The notes under the pieces: model-generated | Database searches by the model: none | Seen by the model: only the letters and a program-made list of their open reading frames with translations | Told to the model about the DNA's origin: nothing | Position numbers and translations under genes: made by a program | NCBI GenBank assembly: GCA_016839655.1 | Contig: JAEOTW010000019.1 | Span: forward strand, 1-5,692 | Length of the DNA: 5,692 nt | Reading direction: 5' to 3' | From: Promethearchaeota archaeon | Lineage (GTDB): Archaea > Asgardarchaeota > Lokiarchaeia > Sigynarchaeales > SOKP01 | Shown here: one piece after another, positions 1-4,118 of the stretch | Layout: each line of letters opens with the position of its first letter | Numbering within the stretch: the first letter of the stretch is position 1

Positions 1-394
1 ACACTTTTTCAGAATTACATTTAATACAATTGACCTTTCTATCTTTTGATGCATTTTTATCTTCCCATTCATGATTACAATTTAAACATCCATATCCAAC
101 AAAACTTATTCGAAAATCAACATTACCTCCAAAAATTTTAATCAATTTTCCCTCAATTAAAGCTAAGGTATTTTTCCGATGGGCACCTTCAAGAATTCTA
201 GAAAATGTAGGTTGGCTAATTCCCATTTTTTCAGCTGCTGCTTTCTGATTTAAACCAATGTAATGTTTAAGGCGCATAGCTTCAAATTCTGCTACAGTTA
301 AAGTAATTAAATCTTCGGTAGTCGGGGGTTCAGTTGAAAAATATAAATTATTAGGAGGTTGACTAACCCATCTTCTATGTCTTCTTCGTCCTAT
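1..394 (-). CDS. DUF134/UPF0251 family helix-turn-helix DNA-binding protein, 3' end cut by the window edge
   Basis: A likely transcriptional regulator; 131 codons are visible and the gene continues past base 1. The N-terminus reads GRRRHRRWVSQPP, the basic opening usual in DUF134. A sigma-70 region-4-like helix-turn-helix follows: TVAEFEAMRL at residues 33-42, then LNQKAAAEKMGISQPTFSRI at 48-67. The C-terminal part has CLNC (103-106) and CIKC (123-126), a probable zinc ribbon. In other prokaryotes, genes of this family are often next to NifX-type iron-molybdenum-cluster proteins, as here (divergent gene at 686), so control of that gene is a fair inference. Start: the frame opens after an in-frame TGA at 401-403, and its first ATG is codon 40, inside the conserved region. 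No ATG, GTG or TTG lies between. A GGTGA site at 401-405 points to ATA at 392-394 as initiator; a sequencing error or frameshift is the alternative. Family call firm, start uncertain. Confidence 0.88.
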   Translation of the reverse strand, partial: MGRRRHRRWVSQPPNNLYFSTEPPTTEDLITLTVAEFEAMRLKHYIGLNQKAAAEKMGISQPTFSRILEGAHRKNTLALIEGKLIKIFGGNVDFRISFVGYGCLNCNHEWEDKNASKDRKVNCIKCNSEKV

Positions 395-400
395 TTCTAA

Positions 401-405
401 TCACC
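401..405 (-). promoter_or_regulatory. Shine-Dalgarno site GGTGA of the DUF134 gene
   Basis: The minus strand reads GGTGA, then six bases (TTAGAA), then ATA, where the conserved family N-terminus begins. The match to the archaeal anti-SD is five bases at normal spacing. The only canonical start codon touching it, a GTG within the site, is in a frame that stops after nine codons. This site therefore decides the proposed ATA start. Confidence 0.6.
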
Positions 406-488
406 AATAGAATAATTAATACTAGATTTTTGGAATTTTGTTGGACAACGAGTATTACTATATCCAATTTATTCGTTTCTTGTTATTA

Positions 489-498
489 TATATATAAA
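489..498 (-). promoter_or_regulatory. TATA-like box of the DUF134 gene
   Basis: The minus strand reads TTTATATATA here. A transcript starting about 25 bases on (near 465) would have a leader of about 70 bases before the ATA at 394. The leader contains a small TTGT-TGG-ACAA inverted repeat at 438-448. Assigned by composition and position only. Confidence 0.4.
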
Positions 499-524
499 AC
501 AAATATAAATCTTTTAATTCTGAT

Positions 525-543
525 TATCAAAATTTCTTTGATA
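525..543. repeat. Inverted repeat TATCAAA-N5-TTTGATA, possible operator
   Basis: Perfect 7-base arms (525-531 and 537-543) are separated by ATTTC. The repeat sits about 27 bases upstream of the DUF134 TATA-like box, in the region between the divergent DUF134 and NifX-type genes. It could be an operator for the DUF134 promoter, but AT-rich intergenic DNA produces such repeats by chance. Confidence 0.35.
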
Positions 544-558
544 TTCTCAATTGACATG

Positions 559-575
559 TGAGTTTTTATGACTCA
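559..575. repeat. Short inverted repeat TGAGT-N7-ACTCA
   Basis: Arms 559-563 and 571-575 are perfect; flanking CATG and ATG extend the symmetry imperfectly. It lies between the DUF134 and NifX-type promoters. G and C in the arms make it somewhat less likely to be an AT-rich accident, but nothing shows function. Confidence 0.25.
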
Positions 576-604
576 TGCTTTAAATTTATTTGATCTCAGT
601 ATAT

Positions 605-618
605 TGAATAATTATTCA
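605..618. promoter_or_regulatory. Palindromic operator candidate TGAATA-AT-TATTCA, site 1
   Basis: A perfect 14-base palindrome ends 12 bases before the TATA-like box at 631-638 of the NifX-type gene at 686. The same 6+6 half-sites with a two-base centre recur at 2447-2460, upstream of the second NifX-type gene. Position next to the TFB/TBP binding region suits an activator or repressor. The binding protein is not known; the adjacent DUF134 regulator is the inferred candidate. Confidence 0.5.
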
Positions 619-630
619 TTAAATTTAAAT

Positions 631-638
631 TTTATAAA
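631..638 (+). promoter_or_regulatory. TATA-like box of the first NifX-type gene
   Basis: The box reads TTTATAAA, preceded by an A/T-rich stretch. A start of transcription near 660 would give a leader of about 25 bases before the GTG at 686. No strong Shine-Dalgarno precedes that GTG. Confidence 0.5.
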
Positions 639-685
639 ATCTTCTTAATGATTAGGAAATAGTAAAAGTTTAAGTTGAGTTAAAA

Positions 686-1093
686 GTGAAAATTGCAATT
701 AGTTCAGATTCAGGAAATGTATCCGCACATTTTGGTCGAGCCCCAAATTTTACTCTCGTAACCATTGAAGACAATAAATTAATTGAAAAAAAAGTACTCC
801 AAAATCCGGGGCATACTATCGGAAGTATACCCAAATTTATTAGCGACCAGGGAGCAAAATGCATGATTACCGGAGGTATGGGGCGCAGAGCCCAGGATTT
901 CTTTAGCCAGTATGGGGTTGAAATTATAATGGGGGTTACTGGAAAAATAGAAGATGTTATTGAAAAGATATTGAATGGAACATTAGAAGGAGGAGAAAGC
1001 CTCTGTTCCCCAGGGGGTGGAAAAGGTTATGGGGTTGAGAAAATTCACACTGAAGCTGATGATAACCATGAGCATCATCATTCTCACGGATAA
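686..1093 (+). CDS. NifX/NifB-type dinitrogenase iron-molybdenum cofactor-binding family protein, His-rich tail
   Basis: A small cytosolic protein of 135 residues with the ribonuclease-H-like fold of the Nitro_FeMo-Co family, which carries or stores iron-molybdenum-type clusters in NifX, NafY and the NifB C-terminus. Visible signatures are the N-terminal strand MKIAISSD, HFGRAP (15-20), GGMGRRA (63-69) and a Gly-rich SLCSPGGGKGYG segment with Cys107. The C-terminus is acidic and then His-rich, with six His among residues 128-134, suggesting metal binding. The GTG at 686 is taken as start because MKIAISSD is the normal family opening. No nif gene is near, and many anaerobes have such free-standing proteins of unknown role. 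It is divergent from the DUF134 gene, and palindrome site 1 lies upstream. A five-base-arm hairpin (1097-1108) follows the stop. Confidence 0.9.
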   Translation: MKIAISSDSGNVSAHFGRAPNFTLVTIEDNKLIEKKVLQNPGHTIGSIPKFISDQGAKCMITGGMGRRAQDFFSQYGVEIIMGVTGKIEDVIEKILNGTLEGGESLCSPGGGKGYGVEKIHTEADDNHEHHHSHG

Positions 1094-1096
1094 CAC

Positions 1097-1108
1097 ATTC
1101 TTTAGAAT
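1097..1108 (+). terminator. Small hairpin ATTCT-TT-AGAAT after the first NifX-type gene
   Basis: A perfect 5-base-arm repeat begins four bases after the stop codon. A T-rich tract (about 1142-1152) lies further on, before the convergent gene's end at 1169. Either or both could end the transcript; archaeal termination depends mainly on T tracts, so the hairpin itself may be incidental. Confidence 0.3.
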
Positions 1109-1168
1109 CTGAATAATTACGGAAAATAAGCATAGGTTTCTCATTTATTTTTATAAGTTCTAATTGTC

Positions 1169-1381
1169 TTATTCATATAAAAGATCTTCTCTTATGACTC
1201 CATTAGGTAGCATGTTATCAGGGTGATTTGTCCCATTTTCTTCCATTTGATATCTGATGCAGTTTTTATTACCTACTAAACAGTAATTCTCAACCCATTT
1301 AGAATCGAGTTTGCCATGATCGACGAAAAATTTAATAGGACAAACTAGATACCATTTACATACTTTATTTTCAGTGTTCAA
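1169..1381 (-). CDS. Small conserved four-cysteine protein, probable Fe-S or zinc binding
   Basis: A 70-residue soluble protein with four Cys (8, 14, 34, 41) arranged as CKWYLVC...YCLVGNKNC, followed by RYQMEENG and HPDNMLPNG. I recognise the pattern C-x5-C-P-...-W-x3-YC-x6-C-x-RYxMEE from small proteins common in anaerobic bacteria and archaea. I recall these sometimes carrying an automatic 'uracil-DNA glycosylase' label, but this one has no glycosylase domain and I assign no reaction. The regular spacing of Cys suggests one metal site. Start: the frame's first usual start is TTG at 1379-1381, 12 bases after an AGGA; ATA at 1385-1387 is better spaced (6 bases) and would add two residues. It lies 66 bases downstream of the OsmC gene in the same direction, with its own possible TATA-like box (1417-1424), and converges on the NifX-type gene at 686. 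Confidence 0.75.
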   Translation of the reverse strand: MNTENKVCKWYLVCPIKFFVDHGKLDSKWVENYCLVGNKNCIRYQMEENGTNHPDNMLPNGVIREDLLYE

Positions 1382-1416
1382 ATTTATATCTAATCCTACG
1401 TCGAATCAAAATAATA

Positions 1417-1424
1417 ATTATAAA
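1417..1424 (-). promoter_or_regulatory. TATA-like box of the four-Cys gene
   Basis: The minus strand reads TTTATAAT here, which would give a transcript start near 1395 and a very short leader. The same stretch is also the T-rich sequence behind the OsmC gene, so it may serve only as a terminator, with the four-Cys gene read through from upstream. Confidence 0.3.
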
Positions 1425-1447
1425 AAGAAAACGTTTTTATAAAAAAG
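1425..1447 (-). terminator. T-rich terminator candidate after the OsmC gene
   Basis: On the minus strand, directly after the TAA stop, runs of six, four and five T follow one another around a short AAAACGTTTT palindrome (1428-1437). Oligo-T runs are the usual archaeal termination signal. It fits as the end of the NifX-OsmC transcript, possibly incomplete. Confidence 0.4.
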
Positions 1448-1948
1448 TTATTTTCTAATTTGCACTTTAGGCTTAATAGGGGATGCTCCTCCCATATTGG
1501 TGATAATTGGGCAATGTGAAAAAACTTTTTTCATTAATTCATTGATTTTTTCTTCCGAAGCATCTGCCTTAATCCTAACTACAGGTTCAAGTTTATCATA
1601 TCCTGCGAGTAGGTTATCATCAATACCAAAAATAGCACCAAGGTTAATATGACCACGGGAGTTGACGGTTAAACTTTCAATCTCAATGTTCATAATTTTT
1701 GCCCAGAATTTAGTAACTGCAACAATACAGGCACCTATAGATGCTAATATTACCAATAAAGGCGATGGTCCTTCATTGGTCCCATCTAAACCTGGAGGTG
1801 CATCTATTAACAATTTAAAGGGTTTTGCTCCCATCGTACATTCTACTTGCATTCCATCTGGTAACATCTCACAAGCTACATTAAAATTCTTTTCTCCATT
1901 TTTTATCTCTGCTTTGATAGCTTCATATGTTTCTTTAAAACTTGGCAT
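1448..1948 (-). CDS. OsmC/Ohr family protein, putative thiol peroxidase-like
   Basis: A soluble protein of 166 residues. OsmC/Ohr proteins reduce organic hydroperoxides with a pair of reactive cysteines. Both positions are kept: Cys74 in ASIGACIVAVTKFWA on the central helix, and Cys146 in SHCPIITNM. The N-terminal part has the beta-rich layout of the family with DAPPGLDGTNEGPSPL (residues 49-64), where the family's conserved G-x-SP-x-x-L lies. Peroxide reduction is thus possible, but many archaeal and anaerobic OsmC relatives have unknown substrates, including sulfur species. Start: ATG at 1946-1948 follows GAGAGGA (1955-1961) by six bases; a TTG five codons upstream overlaps that site and is rejected. 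It is 29 bases downstream of the second NifX-type gene in the same direction, so they are almost certainly co-transcribed. Confidence 0.9.
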   Translation of the reverse strand: MPSFKETYEAIKAEIKNGEKNFNVACEMLPDGMQVECTMGAKPFKLLIDAPPGLDGTNEGPSPLLVILASIGACIVAVTKFWAKIMNIEIESLTVNSRGHINLGAIFGIDDNLLAGYDKLEPVVRIKADASEEKINELMKKVFSHCPIITNMGGASPIKPKVQIRK

Positions 1949-1954
1949 TTTCTT

Positions 1955-1961
1955 TCCTCTC
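1955..1961 (-). promoter_or_regulatory. Shine-Dalgarno site GAGAGGA of the OsmC gene
   Basis: It sits six bases before the ATG at 1948 and overlaps the in-frame TTG at 1961-1963. It therefore supports the shorter, 166-residue protein. Confidence 0.65.
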
Positions 1962-1977
1962 AATTTTGTAATTACTT

Positions 1978-2358
1978 CTAATGATGATGTTCATCTTCAG
2001 AGTGGGTAGCACAACTAGCATCATTTAAGATTTCTAATTGCCCCTCTAGAAGTAATTTAATATTTTTTTCAATGTTTCCTTCTACTCCTCGAAATACGTT
2101 AATTTCAACTTGTTGAAACCCCATAAATGGTCGCATGCCAATTCCAGTCAATATCATATCTGTAACATTTCTTTGTTTCATTTTCATAACTGGTTCCATA
2201 CAACCTGAATGTCCTTGGTTCTCTATTGAAAAGGATTTTTTAATTTTTTTATCATCTGACACTTCAACGCCGACAAAGTATTTACAGTGTCCAAAATGAC
2301 CAGATATATTATCTGATAATTCAGCTCCATCAGAAGGTAAACCTATAATTCTACTCAT
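1978..2358 (-). CDS. Second NifX-type iron-molybdenum cofactor-binding family protein, His tail
   Basis: 126 residues, same family as the gene at 686 but clearly diverged. It keeps HFGHCKYF (21-28), the central GIGMRP (72-77) and the GVEG turn (91-94) before the last helix. It lacks the Gly-rich SPGGGKGYG segment of the first copy, replacing it with a short tail that has Cys116 and ends HSEDEHHH. It has extra cysteines at 25 and 53 (QGHSGCMEP), so its metal ligands probably differ. Role inferred: binding or carrying an iron- or molybdenum-containing cluster; the substrate is unknown. ATG at 2356-2358 follows GTGAG by six bases, and a stronger AGGAGA lies 12 bases up. It heads a two-gene unit with OsmC. 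Palindrome site 2 and a TATA-like box lie upstream. Confidence 0.88.
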   Translation of the reverse strand: MSRIIGLPSDGAELSDNISGHFGHCKYFVGVEVSDDKKIKKSFSIENQGHSGCMEPVMKMKQRNVTDMILTGIGMRPFMGFQQVEINVFRGVEGNIEKNIKLLLEGQLEILNDASCATHSEDEHHH

Positions 2359-2433
2359 ATTTCTCTCACATCTCCTAAAGACTATTAAAATTTTTTTGGT
2401 TGTTTATTATTATTTAAAGAAAGGGTTAGATAA

Positions 2434-2441
2434 TATTTATA
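2434..2441 (-). promoter_or_regulatory. TATA-like box of the NifX-OsmC unit
   Basis: The minus strand reads TATAAATA, five bases downstream of the 14-base palindrome core. A transcript start near 2410 would leave a leader of about 50 bases before the ATG at 2358. Confidence 0.5.
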
Positions 2442-2465
2442 TTTTATGAATATTTATTCATAAAA
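2442..2465. promoter_or_regulatory. Palindromic operator candidate, site 2 (core 2447-2460)
   Basis: A perfect inverted repeat with 11-base arms, TTTTATGAATA and TATTCATAAAA, and a two-base centre TT. Its core TGAATA-TT-TATTCA matches site 1 (605-618) in all twelve arm positions. It abuts the TATA-like box of the minus-strand NifX-OsmC unit. Because it also lies 16 bases after the QueG-like gene's stop, it could instead act as a transcript-end hairpin. The shared core and promoter position favour an operator. Confidence 0.55.
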
Positions 2466-2469
2466 AAAT
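2463..2469 (-). terminator. Oligo-T terminator after the QueG-like gene
   Basis: A run of seven T on the minus strand begins 12 bases after the stop codon at 2481-2483. This is the usual form of an archaeal terminator and separates the QueG-like gene from the NifX-OsmC unit. Confidence 0.4.
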
Positions 2470-2480
2470 TGTAAAGAAAT

Positions 2481-3410
2481 TTAAAACTTATCTAGCAAAA
2501 CTGATAAGTTTCTCTGGATAACGGGAAAAAATTCTTTTGCATTAGACGGGTAAAACATTTTTAGTTTTTTACATAATGAATCCAGCAATTCTTCTTCTGG
2601 TTTTCCTTCTAAGATCAATTTAGTTTCTTCTCCTGAAATATCTTCTAATTGATTTATATTCTTAAATGCTTTTTGATTAGCAGGGCACTTCGATTGGCAT
2701 TTCATGCATCCTATTAAAGCATTATGGGCATTAGGGCCTATCCACATTGGGATTTCACCAGGAATTTCATTATATAAAGGAATACATTTTTCCACGTCAA
2801 TAACAAAACCTCCGTCAGTTGAAGAGGGTATAGCACCAGTAGGACAGTTATTAAAGCAAATTTCACAGGTTTTGCATATATCCATCATTGATAATTCGCT
2901 CCAATTATCTTTCTTAAAATCGAAATCAGTAAAATATGCATATAGTGAAACAGAGCTTCCCCAATCATCTACATAACAAATATTATTTCTTCCATATTTC
3001 CCCAACCCACTTCTTACAGCTAGTAATTTCAAATGTACATGAGCAAACTCAACATTATAACCCGGTTCCTTGATAATATCACTTAAAATTAAATTTTCTA
3101 AATCTTCGTATTCTAAACCATCATCATAATAGTTTGGGGGTACTCTTATGTCATGTATTTTCCCGTTTAAATGAAAATTAACGTGACCTAATTTTGTAAA
3201 GATTGCTAAAATCACCAAGGATTTAGCTTGAGGCAATTTTTCAGGAATTTTAAACGATTTAGTTTTTAGGTAACCCCTGTAAGTTGCATTATCACTGAGA
3301 TTACCTGCGAGATCTAAATTAGTAAAATCATTTTGCAACTCATTTAAATGATCGATGGAAAGGGTAGAATATTTGTACTCATAATCAGATATTTTAGTAG
3401 AAAATTTCAT
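2481..3410 (-). CDS. Epoxyqueuosine-reductase (QueG)-like double [4Fe-4S] cluster protein
   Basis: A cytosolic redox protein of 309 residues. The centre holds the family motif AVRSGLGKYGRNNICYV (131-147). A bacterial-type double ferredoxin follows: C-x2-C-x2-C-x3-CP at Cys179, 182, 185 and 189, then Cys209 in EKCIPL and C-x2-C-x3-CP at Cys235, 238 and 242. This order is shared by QueG, which uses cobalamin to reduce epoxyqueuosine in tRNA, and by reductive dehalogenases. The usual QueG segment with RYA and DYH is absent; IHDIRVPPNYYDD (85-97) stands there instead. Archaea generally make archaeosine rather than queuosine, so tRNA epoxyqueuosine is an unlikely substrate. I infer a corrinoid-dependent or simple electron-transfer reductase of unknown substrate. 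ATG at 3408-3410 follows GTGA at normal distance. A TATA-like box lies at 3463-3470, and the gene stands alone. Confidence 0.85.
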   Translation of the reverse strand: MKFSTKISDYEYKYSTLSIDHLNELQNDFTNLDLAGNLSDNATYRGYLKTKSFKIPEKLPQAKSLVILAIFTKLGHVNFHLNGKIHDIRVPPNYYDDGLEYEDLENLILSDIIKEPGYNVEFAHVHLKLLAVRSGLGKYGRNNICYVDDWGSSVSLYAYFTDFDFKKDNWSELSMMDICKTCEICFNNCPTGAIPSSTDGGFVIDVEKCIPLYNEIPGEIPMWIGPNAHNALIGCMKCQSKCPANQKAFKNINQLEDISGEETKLILEGKPEEELLDSLCKKLKMFYPSNAKEFFPVIQRNLSVLLDKF

Positions 3411-3462
3411 TTAGTTCACATTTCACATTTAAACTGGAATTCTTCTTACATGTTCTTGAAAT

Positions 3463-3470
3463 TTTATAAA
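3463..3470 (-). promoter_or_regulatory. TATA-like box of the QueG-like gene
   Basis: The minus strand reads TTTATAAA. A transcript start near 3441 would give a leader of about 30 bases, which includes the GTGA ribosome-binding site. Confidence 0.5.
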
Positions 3471-3494
3471 GCTTATCTTCTATGAGAGAGATTA

Positions 3495-3509
3495 TTCAGA
3501 TATTCTGAA
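3495..3509. repeat. Inverted repeat TTCAGA-TAT-TCTGAA, possible operator
   Basis: Perfect six-base arms around a three-base centre lie between the divergent QueG-like and UspA-type genes, 25 bases upstream of the TATA-like box of the former. The motif differs from the TGAATA palindromes. It could control either gene. Confidence 0.35.
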
Positions 3510-3578
3510 ATGACGAAAAATCTCTGTTTATTCATTTTTTTATTTTCTTTTTCTTATAAAGATCAATCTAAGGAAAAT

Positions 3579-3586
3579 AATATATA
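3579..3586 (+). promoter_or_regulatory. TATA-like box of the UspA-type gene
   Basis: AATATATA is preceded by the purine-rich AGGAAAAT, which resembles a TFB recognition element. A start near 3608 gives a leader of about 35-40 bases. A second candidate, TTATAAAG, lies at 3554-3561. Confidence 0.45.
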
Positions 3587-3636
3587 GTTAAAGAAAGAGG
3601 AAAATTAATAACAATAGAAATAATATCAAAATATTA

Positions 3637-3643
3637 GAGGTGA
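3637..3643 (+). promoter_or_regulatory. Shine-Dalgarno site GAGGTGA overlapping the GTG of the UspA-type gene
   Basis: This is a seven-base match to the archaeal ribosome-binding consensus. The GTG at 3640 lies inside it, so that GTG would have no site of its own, while the in-frame ATA at 3649 is five bases downstream. The site puts the GTG start in doubt. Confidence 0.6.
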
Positions 3644-4098
3644 AAATTATATATAAAAAAATACTCTTAGCCGTAGATGGTTCCTTTCATTCTAATAATG
3701 CTGTAAAAAAAGTGATCGATTTTCAAAAGATGTTGAATTGTAAGGTTTTATTAATTCATTCAATCAAAGATAATAGAACTCCGACTGACCATTATCCCAA
3801 TGTAGAGGCTCTTTATTCAAGATACAGTACTCTCGATGAAGTTTATAAAGAAGCGGGAAAAATATTATTGAAAAATACAAAACAAAAGTTTAGGGCCGCA
3901 CAAGATTTTGTTGAAACTCGCTTAATTGAAGATATTTCCCCTGAAGATTATATAACTAAAATTGTGGAAGAGGAAGATATTGAACTGGTCGTACTGGGAA
4001 GCAGAGGCCAACATTCAAAGATTAAAAAAGTCTTTTTAGGAACAGTTTCCACCAAGGTCGCAAAAAATGCACCTTGTGACGTTTGGATTGTTAAATAA
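3640..4098 (+). CDS. Universal stress protein, UspA family, single domain
   Basis: A soluble alpha/beta protein of 152 residues counted from GTG. The fold's first strand and loop read KKILLAVDGSFHSNNA (6-21), with the conserved Asp13 that contacts adenine in ATP-binding members. The C-terminal nucleotide loop is GSRGQHSKIKKVFLGTVS (120-137). It follows the G-x2-G-x9-G-[ST] pattern but with one extra residue (x10), so ATP binding is probable but not assured. The last strand, APCDVWIVK, is typical of the family. Such proteins are usually dimers that respond to stress; the partner here is unknown. GTG at 3640 lies inside a strong GAGGTGA, so a start at ATA 3649 (giving the common MYKKILLAVDGS) is possible. 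It is divergent from the QueG-like gene and 20 bases from the convergent glutamate dehydrogenase. Confidence 0.92.
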   Translation: MKIIYKKILLAVDGSFHSNNAVKKVIDFQKMLNCKVLLIHSIKDNRTPTDHYPNVEALYSRYSTLDEVYKEAGKILLKNTKQKFRAAQDFVETRLIEDISPEDYITKIVEEEDIELVVLGSRGQHSKIKKVFLGTVSTKVAKNAPCDVWIVK

Positions 4099-4114
4099 TA
4101 TTGAAATATCAATA
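4099..4114. terminator. Hairpin between two convergent genes, possible bidirectional terminator
   Basis: TATTGA-AATA-TCAATA fills most of the 20-base gap between the stops of the UspA-type gene and the glutamate dehydrogenase. Six-base perfect arms enclose a four-base loop. On the minus strand it follows a five-T run just past the dehydrogenase stop. Position is the main support. Confidence 0.4.
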
Positions 4115-4118
4115 AAAA

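Noticed and set aside
395..685. An RNA gene or riboswitch in the left intergenic region
   Set aside because: The region is AT-rich with short repeats only; no long stable stem or recognisable aptamer core is visible.
670..864. Minus-strand open frame of 64 codons opposite the first NifX-type gene
   Set aside because: It lies wholly inside the well-supported NifX-type gene and has no family resemblance; it is an antisense shadow.
1110..1119. A third TGAATA palindrome after the first NifX-type gene
   Set aside because: Only the left half (TGAATAATTA) is present; the right half does not match, and it is not at a promoter.
1961..1963. Upstream TTG start for the OsmC gene
   Set aside because: It overlaps the GAGAGGA ribosome-binding site that serves the ATG at 1948.
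1662..2009. Plus-strand open frame of 115 codons opposite OsmC and the end of the second NifX-type gene
   Set aside because: It crosses two real genes on the other strand and shows no recognisable domain.
686..2358. A nitrogen-fixation (nif) cluster
   Set aside because: Only NifX-type small proteins are present. No nitrogenase subunits, NifB radical-SAM domain or NifE/N are seen, and the family is common outside nitrogen fixation.
2704..2976. Plus-strand open frame opposite the QueG-like gene
   Set aside because: It is antisense to the cysteine-cluster region; the opposite strand has clear ferredoxin motifs.
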